Positions 6,519 through 13,335 of a stretch of DNA of 13,335 nt are shown here, piece after piece. Numbering within the stretch: position 1 is the first letter of the stretch; every line of letters starts with the position of its first letter. The stretch spans positions 1 to 13,335 of the forward strand of contig JAQXFA010000150.1 in NCBI GenBank assembly GCA_029250565.1. Direction: 5' to 3'. The DNA comes from Candidatus Thalassarchaeaceae archaeon. Its GTDB lineage: Archaea; Thermoplasmatota; Poseidoniia; Poseidoniales; Thalassarchaeaceae. The position numbers were made by a program, and so were the translations under genes. Below the pieces are notes generated by a model that made no database searches, was not told the DNA's origin, and was given only the letters and a program-made list of their open reading frames with translations.

Positions 6519-7183
6519 GAATTGATTTCAGCAAGGTTTTCAGCGATTGTTCCATTATCATTTATGAGACCTGAACCAACTACTGCAGCCTCAATACCCC
6601 AATCTGCAACTTCTGCAATATTGTGGGCTTTAATACCACCATCTATCATTAATTTCGTTGCTCTACCACCTTGAGATATTTGTTCATCTACTGTCGCTCT
6701 AAGAGTGCGCACCTTATCTTCTACTTCAGGCATGAAAGATTGACCGCCCTTTCCAGGAACCACTGACATGACGAGCACTAGGTCAAGATCAGGGAGAAGA
6801 GGTAGAACATCATCAAGAGTTGTTGCAGGATTCAAAACTAAGCCTGCCTGACAGCCTGCATCATGCAAATTTGTGATTAGTTTTGGGAAGTCATCTACTG
6901 CTTCAACATGAGCTATCACTAAGTCCACTCCTGCATCGACATATTGCATCCAAGTATCAGCAGCATTGGTTACCATTAGGTGACAATCAAGGAATATATC
7001 GCTGCCAACTCGCTTCCTAATGGATGAGATTAATGCAGGGCCAAAAGTGATGGTTTTGTTGATTACCCAATTACCATCCATCACATCAAGATGTATCCAT
7101 TCAATTCCCGCTGCGACAGCGTCATCGACCACTTTTCCTAAATTACAATAATCAGCGGTCAAAATACTTGGACAGACAATCAC
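6509..7183 (-). CDS. rpe: Ribulose-phosphate 3-epimerase
   Basis: 224 residues from the GTG at 7183-7181, which gives the normal opening M-I-V-C-P-S-I-L-T-A-D and has GAGG 8 bases upstream. A TTG ten codons earlier is unlikely. The TIM barrel carries the metal ligands His31 and Asp33 (W-I-H-L-D-V-M-D-G, Asp33 also acid/base), His68 (D-C-H-L-M-V) and Asp181 (M-I-D-G-G-I, second acid/base). S-V-V-P-G-K-G-G-Q (140-148) is the phosphate loop, with V-P-G-K replacing the more usual N-P-G-F. It interconverts ribulose 5-phosphate and xylulose 5-phosphate in the non-oxidative pentose phosphate pathway. It is divergent from thioredoxin and is the possible first gene of an rpe-bolA-grxD run. Confidence 0.95.
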   Translation of the reverse strand: MIVCPSILTADYCNLGKVVDDAVAAGIEWIHLDVMDGNWVINKTITFGPALISSIRKRVGSDIFLDCHLMVTNAADTWMQYVDAGVDLVIAHVEAVDDFPKLITNLHDAGCQAGLVLNPATTLDDVLPLLPDLDLVLVMSVVPGKGGQSFMPEVEDKVRTLRATVDEQISQGGRATKLMIDGGIKAHNIAEVADWGIEAAVVGSGLINDNGTIAENLAEINSAL

Positions 7184-7294
7184 AACCTTCCCCTCAAACC
7201 ACCCGAGAGGCAAGGGGTTCTCAATCCTTCACATTGAAGACGGCAGGTTCAAAGACCCCCGTGCGAGGGGAAAGGTTGCACAGGAGATATTGAC
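7184..7294. promoter_or_regulatory. Divergent region between rpe and thioredoxin
   Basis: The 111 bases hold Shine-Dalgarno sites for both genes: GAGG on the minus strand (complement of 7192-7195) and AGGAG at 7282-7286. CCCC-GTGCGA-GGGG (7257-7270) can form a small GC hairpin in the thioredoxin leader, and TCAAT-N7-ATTGA lies at 7221-7237. I find no good TATA box in either direction. Confidence 0.4.
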
Positions 7295-7618
7295 ATGGCA
7301 GGAGCAATTGTAGAAGCATCAGACGCAACTTTTGATACAGTAACAACAGAAAATGAATGGGTTTTGGTGGATTTTTGGGCCCCTTGGTGTGGACCATGCA
7401 AAATGATTGCGCCAGTGCTAGAACAAATTGCAGGTGAGCGCGATAATCTTACTATCGCAAAGGTCAATGTTGACAACAATCCAAATTCACCAGGAAAGTT
7501 TGGAGTCAGAGGAATTCCAACTCTAGTTTTATTCCATAATGGGAATGCAGTTGATCAAGCAACTGGAGCAATGCAAAAAGGTGGATTTGACGATTGGTTA
7601 AACCGACATATGAACTGA
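7295..7618 (+). CDS. trxA: Thioredoxin
   Basis: 107 residues, the normal length of a free thioredoxin. V-D-F-W-A-P-W-C-G-P-C-K holds the redox pair Cys32/Cys35, G-I-P-T-L places cis-Pro at 75, and V-N-V-D-N-N-P precedes it. There is no signal peptide, so it acts in the cytoplasm as a general disulfide reductant, kept reduced by a thioredoxin reductase not seen here. AGGAG lies 8 bases before the ATG, and the next gene is convergent, 12 bases away, so it is its own transcript. A long plus-strand T-run comes only later, inside the neighbour's 3' end (7636-7642). Confidence 0.96.
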   Translation: MAGAIVEASDATFDTVTTENEWVLVDFWAPWCGPCKMIAPVLEQIAGERDNLTIAKVNVDNNPNSPGKFGVRGIPTLVLFHNGNAVDQATGAMQKGGFDDWLNRHMN

Positions 7619-7630
7619 TTTAATTCATTC

Positions 7631-9214
7631 TTAGGTATTTTTCATCGCTGTGGTGATTGCTTTTCGGCGCTCATTCATTGACTCGCCTACTTCCCGTAAC
7701 AATCTTTCACGGATTGCCTCGTGTAACCATAATCCATCTGCTAGTTCTACAATAATTCCACGACTCAATAATTCAGAGGGGGGGGTTCCATCCACCCCCG
7801 CTGCCAAAGCCAATGTCGACCAAGGGATTGGCCTTTCTGCAGCAGCTAAATAACCCAATAAATCACGGTGTTCTTCTGGAAGCACTTGCAATATTTCCTC
7901 ATCAAGGAATCTTAACCAATCACCGTGTACAACATCCCCATACATCTCTAATAATTCAACGGCCAAGGGGTGCCCTCCTGTCATTTTGTGGACCTCTTCA
8001 GGTTCAGGTGGGGACGGTACATCAAACTGAGAAATCCATTGTTCTACTTCTTCTAAACTAAGTCCTCGAAGAGGTAATTCTGAAACTAAACCACGAGTGT
8101 GGACGTCACGGCGATCATAGAAAGACAGAGCTGTGCGTGATATGAGTAACATTCGTAATGGAGTTTGATCTGCAACTTGTAAAAGTGAACCCAATAGGTG
8201 TGCTGAATCAACTTCAACGTTGTGAACATCATCTAATACTAACAAAATATAGGGGGGAGTCTCACTCTTTTCTTCTAGTTTTTCAAACACTTTTTCCCTC
8301 AATTTTTCAGGGTCCGTGAGATAGGCTGTGAGGCGGCGGCGATATAGGTCAATATCGAATTTACCACTTGGAGACATTGGTAACGATTCAAGGATACCGT
8401 AAGGGTCCCAACTCAAACTTCCTTTAGATTCAATTCCAAGACGGTGAAGAATACTTGTTGCAATTCCGATAGCAGTATCCCACGGCTGACATGGATAATA
8501 CATGACTCTGAGGTTTGGTTCATCGTCAAGACGTTGGTTTAGCCAATGAGAAACAAGGGTTGTTTTGCCACACCCAGCTATCCCGCTAACAACGAGAGTA
8601 GGTTCTCGGCCATCATACCACTCATCAAGAGCGCCCCTCTCGTCGCTTCTACCATGTACTGTGCGAGTTTTTGGAGCCCTTACATGGTATGTTGAATGCG
8701 CTCCGGCTAGGATTTGCAAGCGACCTGGTGGAGGTTTGTCATCACCTTTTTCAATACGGCCAAGACGAATATCCCCATACTGTAACATTCCTTCGGCGAT
8801 TACCATCATTAACACTTGTAAAAGTGTGAGGTTACTGTCAAGTCTATCAGCTGTTTCACCTGCTTCCACTTCAAGCATTTTCCCATCTCTTCCTCTGATT
8901 AGAACGCTGGTCTTCTTGATTTTAGGTAGGCGATTATTAATTTCCTCTCTACCATTTTCTGTTAATTGCCACGTTTTTTGACGTCGGGCCTCACCACGAA
9001 TTTGTCTAGTATGCTCACTTACGAAACCTTGCTTCAATAACGGGCGCATGGCACGGCTAACATTTGGTGGGTGAAGACCACACGATTCTGCTATACCTGG
9101 ACGAGTGACTGGGGCAGTTACAATGAAGTGGTCTGCCTGATGGTCATTCTCAAGCAAATGAAGCAATACTCGGTCATTAACCGAGAGTGACACGCGCAGT
9201 GGAGTCTCCGACAT
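7631..9214 (-). CDS. Winged-helix STAND-type ATPase, probable transcription regulator
   Basis: 527 residues. Residues about 10-95 form a MarR-like winged helix (P-G-I-A-E-S-C-G-L-H-P-P-N-V-S-R as recognition helix, then a basic wing). A linker domain follows to about 185. A NACHT/MalT-like ATPase begins V-H-G-R-S-D-E-R and holds Walker A G-I-A-G-C-G-K-T-T (211-219), Walker B I-L-L-V-L-D-D (323-329), sensor L-L-I-S-R (356-360) and G-G-H-P-L-A (413-418). A helical/winged region closes the protein. STAND proteins switch by nucleotide exchange when a ligand or partner binds. It probably controls transcription, perhaps of the divergent surface-protein gene. A run of eight Cs (sense strand, complement of 7778-7785) near codon 477 is a possible slippage site. 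No Shine-Dalgarno site is seen before the ATG. The ligand is unknown. Confidence 0.85.
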   Translation of the reverse strand: MSETPLRVSLSVNDRVLLHLLENDHQADHFIVTAPVTRPGIAESCGLHPPNVSRAMRPLLKQGFVSEHTRQIRGEARRQKTWQLTENGREEINNRLPKIKKTSVLIRGRDGKMLEVEAGETADRLDSNLTLLQVLMMVIAEGMLQYGDIRLGRIEKGDDKPPPGRLQILAGAHSTYHVRAPKTRTVHGRSDERGALDEWYDGREPTLVVSGIAGCGKTTLVSHWLNQRLDDEPNLRVMYYPCQPWDTAIGIATSILHRLGIESKGSLSWDPYGILESLPMSPSGKFDIDLYRRRLTAYLTDPEKLREKVFEKLEEKSETPPYILLVLDDVHNVEVDSAHLLGSLLQVADQTPLRMLLISRTALSFYDRRDVHTRGLVSELPLRGLSLEEVEQWISQFDVPSPPEPEEVHKMTGGHPLAVELLEMYGDVVHGDWLRFLDEEILQVLPEEHRDLLGYLAAAERPIPWSTLALAAGVDGTPPSELLSRGIIVELADGLWLHEAIRERLLREVGESMNERRKAITTAMKNT

Positions 9215-9363
9215 CTAAAGGCGCTGTGACTATTATCCCCATTGAAGCATTCGCCTCTCTGTTGATAGATTTCCATCTACTTGTAATTGAATACAACCTT
9301 ACTGATGGTTTTAATGATGCGTGAGTGCCGAAAGGCCTTTTTATAGATGTCATTCCGGATAAC
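9215..9363. promoter_or_regulatory. Divergent control region with two adjacent dyads
   Basis: Between the regulator and the surface-protein gene lie TAGAT-TTCC-ATCTA (9266-9279) and TTGTA-ATTGAA-TACAA (9281-9296), two neighbouring inverted repeats placed midway, upstream of both promoters. A perfect 10-base palindrome AAAGGCCTTT (9331-9340) overlaps the rightward TATA box. On the minus strand ATAATA (complement of 9231-9236) is a weak TATA candidate. The dyads are plausible operators for the winged-helix regulator; this is inferred from position only. Confidence 0.4.
9338..9345 (+). promoter_or_regulatory. TATA box of the large surface-protein gene
   Basis: TTTTTATA is the best archaeal TATA match in the window. 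Its centre is about 23 bases before the ATG at 9364, so transcription would start at or next to the start codon, giving a leaderless message. This agrees with the absence of a Shine-Dalgarno site there. Confidence 0.6.
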
Positions 9364-12300
9364 ATGGAAAAGGGATTGCTTGGTAATTTGAGGTTCCGAG
9401 CAATCATCATTTCACTATCCTTGACTTTGGTTGTTTTTGTACCGATGGCTTCCGCCTATGATACTGATGGCGATGGTTTTGATGACAGCGCTGATGATTG
9501 TCCAGTAGCATTTGGCAATAGCACTGTTGACAGGGATGGATGTCCCGATAGAGATGGTGATGGTACGAGTGACAAAAATGATCCTTGGGTCATCCAAGCG
9601 GGCGGATTCCTAGAAGATAACCGGCAAACAATGAGCGATGGTCAATCTGTATCCTTATTCAACCATGATGGAAGTAAATACTTGACAGTAGAAGATACTG
9701 GCGGTTGGGGAAGTTCAAACGGTTGGCTACGAATTTGGGACACAACAAGTAAAACAAATGTGAAGTCAGTTGAATTTAGTGGAGATGCCGTCCATGACGC
9801 AGATTGGTCCGCAGATGGAATGTTTGTTGCTGCTGTAACTGACAATGATGAGTTACTTGTTTACTACTCCAGCAATGTTACACCTCTATTCTCAGTTAGT
9901 ACAGATGTAGGTAGTGGCGACCAACCTAACGCATTGGCTTTTAGCCCCGATGGCACAATGATTGCTGTAGTAGTGGGAAGATCAGGAAATGGCGCAACTG
10001 CTGGAGAAGTGCAAATCTACAATGCTATGAACGGCTCGGAAATCACCGCATTTAATCCTGGTTCAGATAGTCGTTTCAATTCGGTTGATTGGAGTCCTGA
10101 TGGTAGTAGAATACTAATTGGTGGGAGAGAGGATGTTTATATTTACAATACAGGTAGTTGGAATGTCAACAGGACAATCAACAGCAATAGAGGTACACTC
10201 AACGCAGTAGCTTGGTCACCTGACGGAAACAATATCGCTGCCTGTGAGGCATGGGAGGGCTCAGGCGCTCGTGCTAGATTATACGATGTTGCTAGTGGAA
10301 TAGAAGAGTGGGCTTACACTACCTCTACTTCATGTCAAGATATTACCTTCTCACCTGACTCTACCCAAGTAGTAGTTGCACATAGTTACTATAATTCAGA
10401 TGGCGCAAGTTTAAGGATTTTCCAAGTTGATGCAAGTAGCCCAACCATTGTAGATACTATGTCCGCACCTAGGCCAGGTGGTTGTACCTCCAGCGGTGGT
10501 GGAAACAACTGTGGCATAATATATGGGGTTGATTGGCATCCTGATGGAGATTATATCATCTCAGCACATGGACGAAATGACGAAGGGATTTTCCACTGGA
10601 TAGTTGACCCTGATATTGACAATGATGGAGTGCTAAACGCTGATGATGCATTCCCTGAAGACCCTACACAATGGGATGATTCAGATAGTGATGGATTTGG
10701 AGATAACCCTGCACCTGCAAATGAGCCGGATGAGTGCCCGACTATACCAGGAACTTCTACTGAAGATAGATTTGGCTGCCCGGATACAGATGGGGATGGA
10801 TGGTCTGACCTGAATGATGAATATCCAAACGATGAATATCAATGGGCTGACGCTGATGGTGATGGGCACCCAGACAATATCGCAGATACCCGGGACCCCA
10901 ATCCAATTGGAACTGTGGACCGACTACCAAACAACCCAACACAATGGGATGATACTGACGGAGATACTTATGGAGATAACTTTGCTAATGCATCGTGGGT
11001 TGGAATTAGGCCTGCTGATTGGCCAGGTGTTCTAATTACTACCATGACACCAAATCAATTGGATGACATCGATGCATTCCCTACTGATGATGAACAGTGG
11101 AATGACAGTGATGGAGATTGGTATGGTGACGAACAATTTGCCAGCCGTTCCGATGGTTGTCCTAACGTATATGGTGATTCTAAACACGACCGACTCGCGT
11201 GTTACGACACTGACGGAGATGGATGGTCAGACCCTGACTCAACATGGCCAGCTTGCAGAGATGGGGTTGGAACCGGTGATGCTTTCATTAACGATCCAAC
11301 CCAGTGGTGTGATGCTGATGGAGATGGATTTGGAGATAATGCAACCGGGATCAACGGCGATGCATGTCCTGGGTTTAATGGAAATTCATCAATTGACCGT
11401 GCCGGTTGTAAGGACACGGATGGAGACGGGTATTCCGATGCTGGTGACCCATTCCCTGGTGATGCTACCCAATGGTTAGACCGTGATAGTGATGGTTGTG
11501 GTGATAACAGCAGTGGCAATAATCCTGACCTCTTCAAAGATGACCCATCACAATGTGGAGACCGAGATGGTGACGGACACGGTGATTATCCAGTGGGCGA
11601 CAATGGAGATTGGTTCCCTGATGAGATTACCCAATGGTATGACGCTGATTTAGATGGATACGGTGATAATTTTGGAAATATGTCATGGGCACTTAACCGA
11701 AATCAATCATGGCCTGGTATATACATAGAAAATGCGCATGAACCGGATTTGTGTCCAACATTGTATGGACAAATGGAAGGAGAAACAACTCGTGGCTGTC
11801 CTGATAGCGACCAAGATGGTATAGCGGATAATGAAGACGCTTATCCTGAGGACCCAATGCGTTCATCAGACCGAGATAACGATACCTTCGCCGATGACCC
11901 TCTAGCAGCACAAAAAGATGATTGCCCAGACACTTGGGGTAACAGCTCCAAAGGAAATACCTACGGCTGTATTGACACTGATGGTGATGGATGGGCAGAT
12001 ACTAGAGATGATTTCCCTGAAATTCCCAGCCAATGGAAAGACACCGATGACGATGGGTACGGAGATAATTGGGGCAATTCTAGTTGGAATAGCAGCCGTG
12101 AGTTAAATTGGCCTGGAGTTTTCATCATTGATGCTGAACTTGCAGATGCATTCCCTAATGATATAACTCAATGGAATGATACAGATGGTGATGGTTGGGG
12201 TGATAATCCAAATGGTACCAACCCTGATGATTTCCCATTCATTCATTCACAATATAAAGACAGTGACAAAGATGGGTATGGAGATAACACAACCCGTGAT

Positions 12301-12831
12301 TCTTTCCAACCAGATGACTGTAGATCAAAATGGGGTAATTCCACAGAAGACCGGTTTGGCTGTGAAGATACAGATGGTGATGGTTGGTCAGATATCGCTG
12401 ACATTTGTATCTATGACCCTAATGTATGGGAAGTTCCCGGTGTTTGTGAAATCACAGAGGCTGATACCGGCGGCGTATCAGGTTCAGACAAAATGTCTCT
12501 GAAAGAGGTGGGGGCATATTTACTCGGTGGTTTGGGAGTTCTACTACTTTTAGCCATCCTAGTTGCTATGGTTGCTCGCCAAGCAGCAAAACGTAGTGGC
12601 CAATTGATGCGTCAAAATGTTGCCTTACAAGAGCAAATATTTGACGAAGAAGATACCCGGCGTGAAGAATGGATTGAATACTATCTAGGTCAAGGAGACC
12701 TAGAGAAAGCCAAGGAACTTGGATGGGTGGAAAAGGCCGATTGGCAACTTCATCAAGAGGCTGAGGTAAAACAGGCTGAGGAAGTGATTGAGGCATTGCC
12801 TGAAGCATTAGACCTTGATGACTTGCTTTGA
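9364..12831 (+). CDS. Large calcium-repeat/beta-propeller surface protein
   Basis: 1155 residues from the ATG at 9364 (a GTG 13 codons earlier adds a non-signal stretch). The signal peptide is residues 1-31, cut after A-S-A. Two D-x-D-x-D-G repeats with a Cys pair follow. Residues about 95-414 form a seven-bladed WD40-like propeller with blade starts such as W-S-P-D-G and F-S-P-D-G. Residues 417-1020 carry 19 more thrombospondin-type-3-like repeats (D-T-D-G-D-G-W-S-D and variants), each expected to bind calcium, often with the linker F-P-x-D-P-T-Q-W. Seven modules of the form C-P-x3-G-N-S-T-x-D-R-x-G-C and several N-x-S/T sequons suggest disulfides and N-glycans. One helix (about 1049-1070) anchors it. 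The 84-residue cytoplasmic tail is Gln/Glu-rich (R-R-E-E-W-I-E-Y-Y-L-G-Q-G-D). It probably acts as an adhesin, substrate binder or receptor; which of these is not shown. It is divergent from a STAND regulator and followed by a PAS sensor gene. Confidence 0.9.
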   Translation: MEKGLLGNLRFRAIIISLSLTLVVFVPMASAYDTDGDGFDDSADDCPVAFGNSTVDRDGCPDRDGDGTSDKNDPWVIQAGGFLEDNRQTMSDGQSVSLFNHDGSKYLTVEDTGGWGSSNGWLRIWDTTSKTNVKSVEFSGDAVHDADWSADGMFVAAVTDNDELLVYYSSNVTPLFSVSTDVGSGDQPNALAFSPDGTMIAVVVGRSGNGATAGEVQIYNAMNGSEITAFNPGSDSRFNSVDWSPDGSRILIGGREDVYIYNTGSWNVNRTINSNRGTLNAVAWSPDGNNIAACEAWEGSGARARLYDVASGIEEWAYTTSTSCQDITFSPDSTQVVVAHSYYNSDGASLRIFQVDASSPTIVDTMSAPRPGGCTSSGGGNNCGIIYGVDWHPDGDYIISAHGRNDEGIFHWIVDPDIDNDGVLNADDAFPEDPTQWDDSDSDGFGDNPAPANEPDECPTIPGTSTEDRFGCPDTDGDGWSDLNDEYPNDEYQWADADGDGHPDNIADTRDPNPIGTVDRLPNNPTQWDDTDGDTYGDNFANASWVGIRPADWPGVLITTMTPNQLDDIDAFPTDDEQWNDSDGDWYGDEQFASRSDGCPNVYGDSKHDRLACYDTDGDGWSDPDSTWPACRDGVGTGDAFINDPTQWCDADGDGFGDNATGINGDACPGFNGNSSIDRAGCKDTDGDGYSDAGDPFPGDATQWLDRDSDGCGDNSSGNNPDLFKDDPSQCGDRDGDGHGDYPVGDNGDWFPDEITQWYDADLDGYGDNFGNMSWALNRNQSWPGIYIENAHEPDLCPTLYGQMEGETTRGCPDSDQDGIADNEDAYPEDPMRSSDRDNDTFADDPLAAQKDDCPDTWGNSSKGNTYGCIDTDGDGWADTRDDFPEIPSQWKDTDDDGYGDNWGNSSWNSSRELNWPGVFIIDAELADAFPNDITQWNDTDGDGWGDNPNGTNPDDFPFIHSQYKDSDKDGYGDNTTRDSFQPDDCRSKWGNSTEDRFGCEDTDGDGWSDIADICIYDPNVWEVPGVCEITEADTGGVSGSDKMSLKEVGAYLLGGLGVLLLLAILVAMVARQAAKRSGQLMRQNVALQEQIFDEEDTRREEWIEYYLGQGDLEKAKELGWVEKADWQLHQEAEVKQAEEVIEALPEALDLDDLL
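9646..10605 (+). other. Seven-bladed propeller domain region
   Basis: This part of the surface-protein gene encodes seven WD40-like blades. Each has a W/F-S-P-D-G-type turn followed by a hydrophobic strand and a closing strand such as L-R-I-W-D or V-Q-I-Y-N. Blade turns read H-D-G-S, S-A-D-G, S-P-D-G, S-P-D-G, S-P-D-G, S-P-D-S and H-P-D-G in order. The seventh blade carries a long Gly/Ser-rich loop with two cysteines before it. Boundaries are by eye. Confidence 0.75.
10612..12411 (+). repeat. Tandem calcium-repeat coding region (19 copies)
   Basis: Nineteen D-x-D-x-D-x(3)-D motifs are encoded here, with recurring DNA such as GATGGTGATGG and GATGGAGATGG. The repeat unit is irregular (roughly 20-45 residues) because linkers vary. 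Loops with non-consensus residues (D-T-D-G-D-T, D-S-D-G-D-W, D-R-D-N-D-T) may bind calcium weakly. The repetitive, stop-poor DNA creates long false frames on both strands. Confidence 0.85.
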
Positions 12832-12864
12832 GACTAATCCTCAAGCACAATTGCTATGCCTAAT

Positions 12865-12888
12865 CTCCTTACCCAACAGACAAGGAGG
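12865..12888 (+). promoter_or_regulatory. Shine-Dalgarno site of the PAS gene inside a possible hairpin
   Basis: AGGAGG (12883-12888) lies 7 bases before the ATG at 12896. CTCCTT (12865-12870) pairs perfectly with AAGGAG (12882-12887) across an 11-base loop, extendable by one wobble pair, so the message could hide its ribosome site. Only 64 bases separate this gene from the surface-protein stop. Confidence 0.45.
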
Positions 12889-12895
12889 CCGATAG

Positions 12896-13335
12896 ATGGA
12901 CCCGTTTGACACCCGCCCCGCACCAGCAACTATGGAGGTAAGGTTGCGAGCCCTTCTCTCTTCAATGCACAGTGCTATCTTAGAAATTGATGCACAGGGT
13001 TCTCTTGTACATGCCAATAGAGCAGCACAAATTATGCTACCCGATTTACCAGCTACACCTGCGCCTCCTGAGTGGATTCATGAATTTGAAGAAGACCACA
13101 TATTCCGTGATAGTCACGGAGCCCCCATGGGCTCTACTGAAGGCCCTCTTTCAGAAGCATTAAGAACGGGAGAATCACAACGTGATTGGCAATTCAGTAT
13201 TGAATTCAATAATGGGCGAATGCTCTTTTTGATGGGCGCTGCTGAACCATTATTTGGAGCTGACGGGCGCCTAAGTGGTGTCGTATGTTCTTATCAGGAC
13301 ATTACCGAATTGATTGGATTACAACACGCACTTGA
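12896..13335 (+). CDS. PAS-domain sensor protein, N-terminal part (runs off the window)
   Basis: 146 complete codons are visible with no stop. After a Pro-rich lead, S-S-M-H-S-A-I-L-E-I-D-A-Q-G-S-L-V-H-A-N-R-A-A opens a PAS domain. L-F-G-A-D-G-R-L-S-G-V-V-C-S-Y-Q-D-I-T-E-L closes it, with the D-I-T-E that usually leads into a helix linking to the next domain. No membrane helix is seen, so this sensor is probably cytoplasmic. Such openings most often precede histidine kinase domains, but the effector lies beyond the window and could be another type. The start is fixed by AGGAGG 7 bases upstream. It probably shares a transcript with the surface-protein gene. Confidence 0.8.
   Translation, partial: MDPFDTRPAPATMEVRLRALLSSMHSAILEIDAQGSLVHANRAAQIMLPDLPATPAPPEWIHEFEEDHIFRDSHGAPMGSTEGPLSEALRTGESQRDWQFSIEFNNGRMLFLMGAAEPLFGADGRLSGVVCSYQDITELIGLQHAL

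Noticed and set aside
7184..7213. Upstream TTG start for rpe
   Set aside because: It adds ten non-conserved residues. The GTG at 7183 gives the normal family N-terminus with GAGG 8 bases upstream.
7243..7270. GGTTCAAAGACC resembling a tRNA T-arm
   Set aside because: No matching acceptor, D-arm or anticodon arm can be built around it, and it lies in the short trxA leader.
8565..8981. 138-residue plus-strand frame opposite the STAND ATPase
   Set aside because: It is antisense to the Walker A region of a confident gene, with Ser/Pro-rich low-information sequence.
9325..9363. Upstream GTG start for the large surface protein
   Set aside because: The extension would bury the TATA box in the coding region and lengthen the signal peptide with Asp/Pro residues. 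The ATG at 9364 gives a clean signal.
11063..11479. Met-rich 138-residue plus-strand frame and similar frames inside the calcium-repeat region
   Set aside because: They are by-products of repetitive GAT/GGT/GGA codons with few stops in other frames; their composition is unnatural and no ribosome site is present.
10612..12411. Short similar DNA units that might suggest a CRISPR or satellite array
   Set aside because: The repeats are in frame, degenerate and encode calcium-binding motifs; there are no identical direct repeats with unique spacers.

Overview
The window most likely comes from a marine euryarchaeon of the Marine Group II (Poseidoniales) type. This rests on sequence features and recalled family knowledge, not on a database search. 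Three things support it: an archaeal type IV pilin N-terminus (SPVIATILMVAIT) in the first large gene; a very large secreted protein made of calcium-binding D-x-D-x-D-G repeats plus a beta-propeller, a style common in that group; and AT-rich TATA-like boxes about 20-30 bases upstream of several starts, together with clear Shine-Dalgarno sites at others. Everything fits ordinary chromosomal DNA. I see no IS element, CRISPR array, rRNA or tRNA.

Bases 1-1000: a low-GC stretch with a doubtful small minus-strand ORF, then a pilin gene flanked by a GC hairpin in its leader and a strong hairpin/T-tract terminator. A second terminator-like hairpin faces it and serves the minus-strand genes to the right. 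Bases 1002-5773: a surface-glycan island. Two glycosyltransferases (family 4, then membrane-anchored family 2, with a 4-base ATGA overlap) run leftward. A second family 4 enzyme and a Wzx-type lipid-linked-oligosaccharide flippase run rightward from a 54-base divergent promoter region. The flanking pilin and the large surface protein are plausible recipients of the glycans, but that is inference.

Bases 5791-7618: housekeeping and redox genes. Ribulose-phosphate 3-epimerase, BolA and a CGFS monothiol glutaredoxin lie in order on the minus strand; BolA and glutaredoxin are 2 bases apart, the classic iron-sulfur/iron-trafficking pair. A thioredoxin is transcribed divergently from the epimerase.

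Bases 7631-13335: a winged-helix/STAND ATPase regulator (minus) is divergent, across 149 bases with several dyads, from an 1155-residue surface protein. That protein has a signal peptide, a seven-bladed WD40-like propeller, 21 D-x-D-x-D-G calcium motifs, one transmembrane helix and an 84-residue cytoplasmic tail. Right behind it, with its Shine-Dalgarno site in a possible hairpin, starts a PAS-domain sensor gene cut by the window end. The most attractive hypothesis is that the last three genes form a surface-sensing unit: ectodomain receptor, cytoplasmic PAS sensor and ATP-dependent transcription regulator. The most distinctive sequence-level novelty is a thrice-repeated 21-residue insert (D-N-x-x-N-x-S-W-x3-R-x3-W-P-G-x-x-I) embedded among the calcium repeats.
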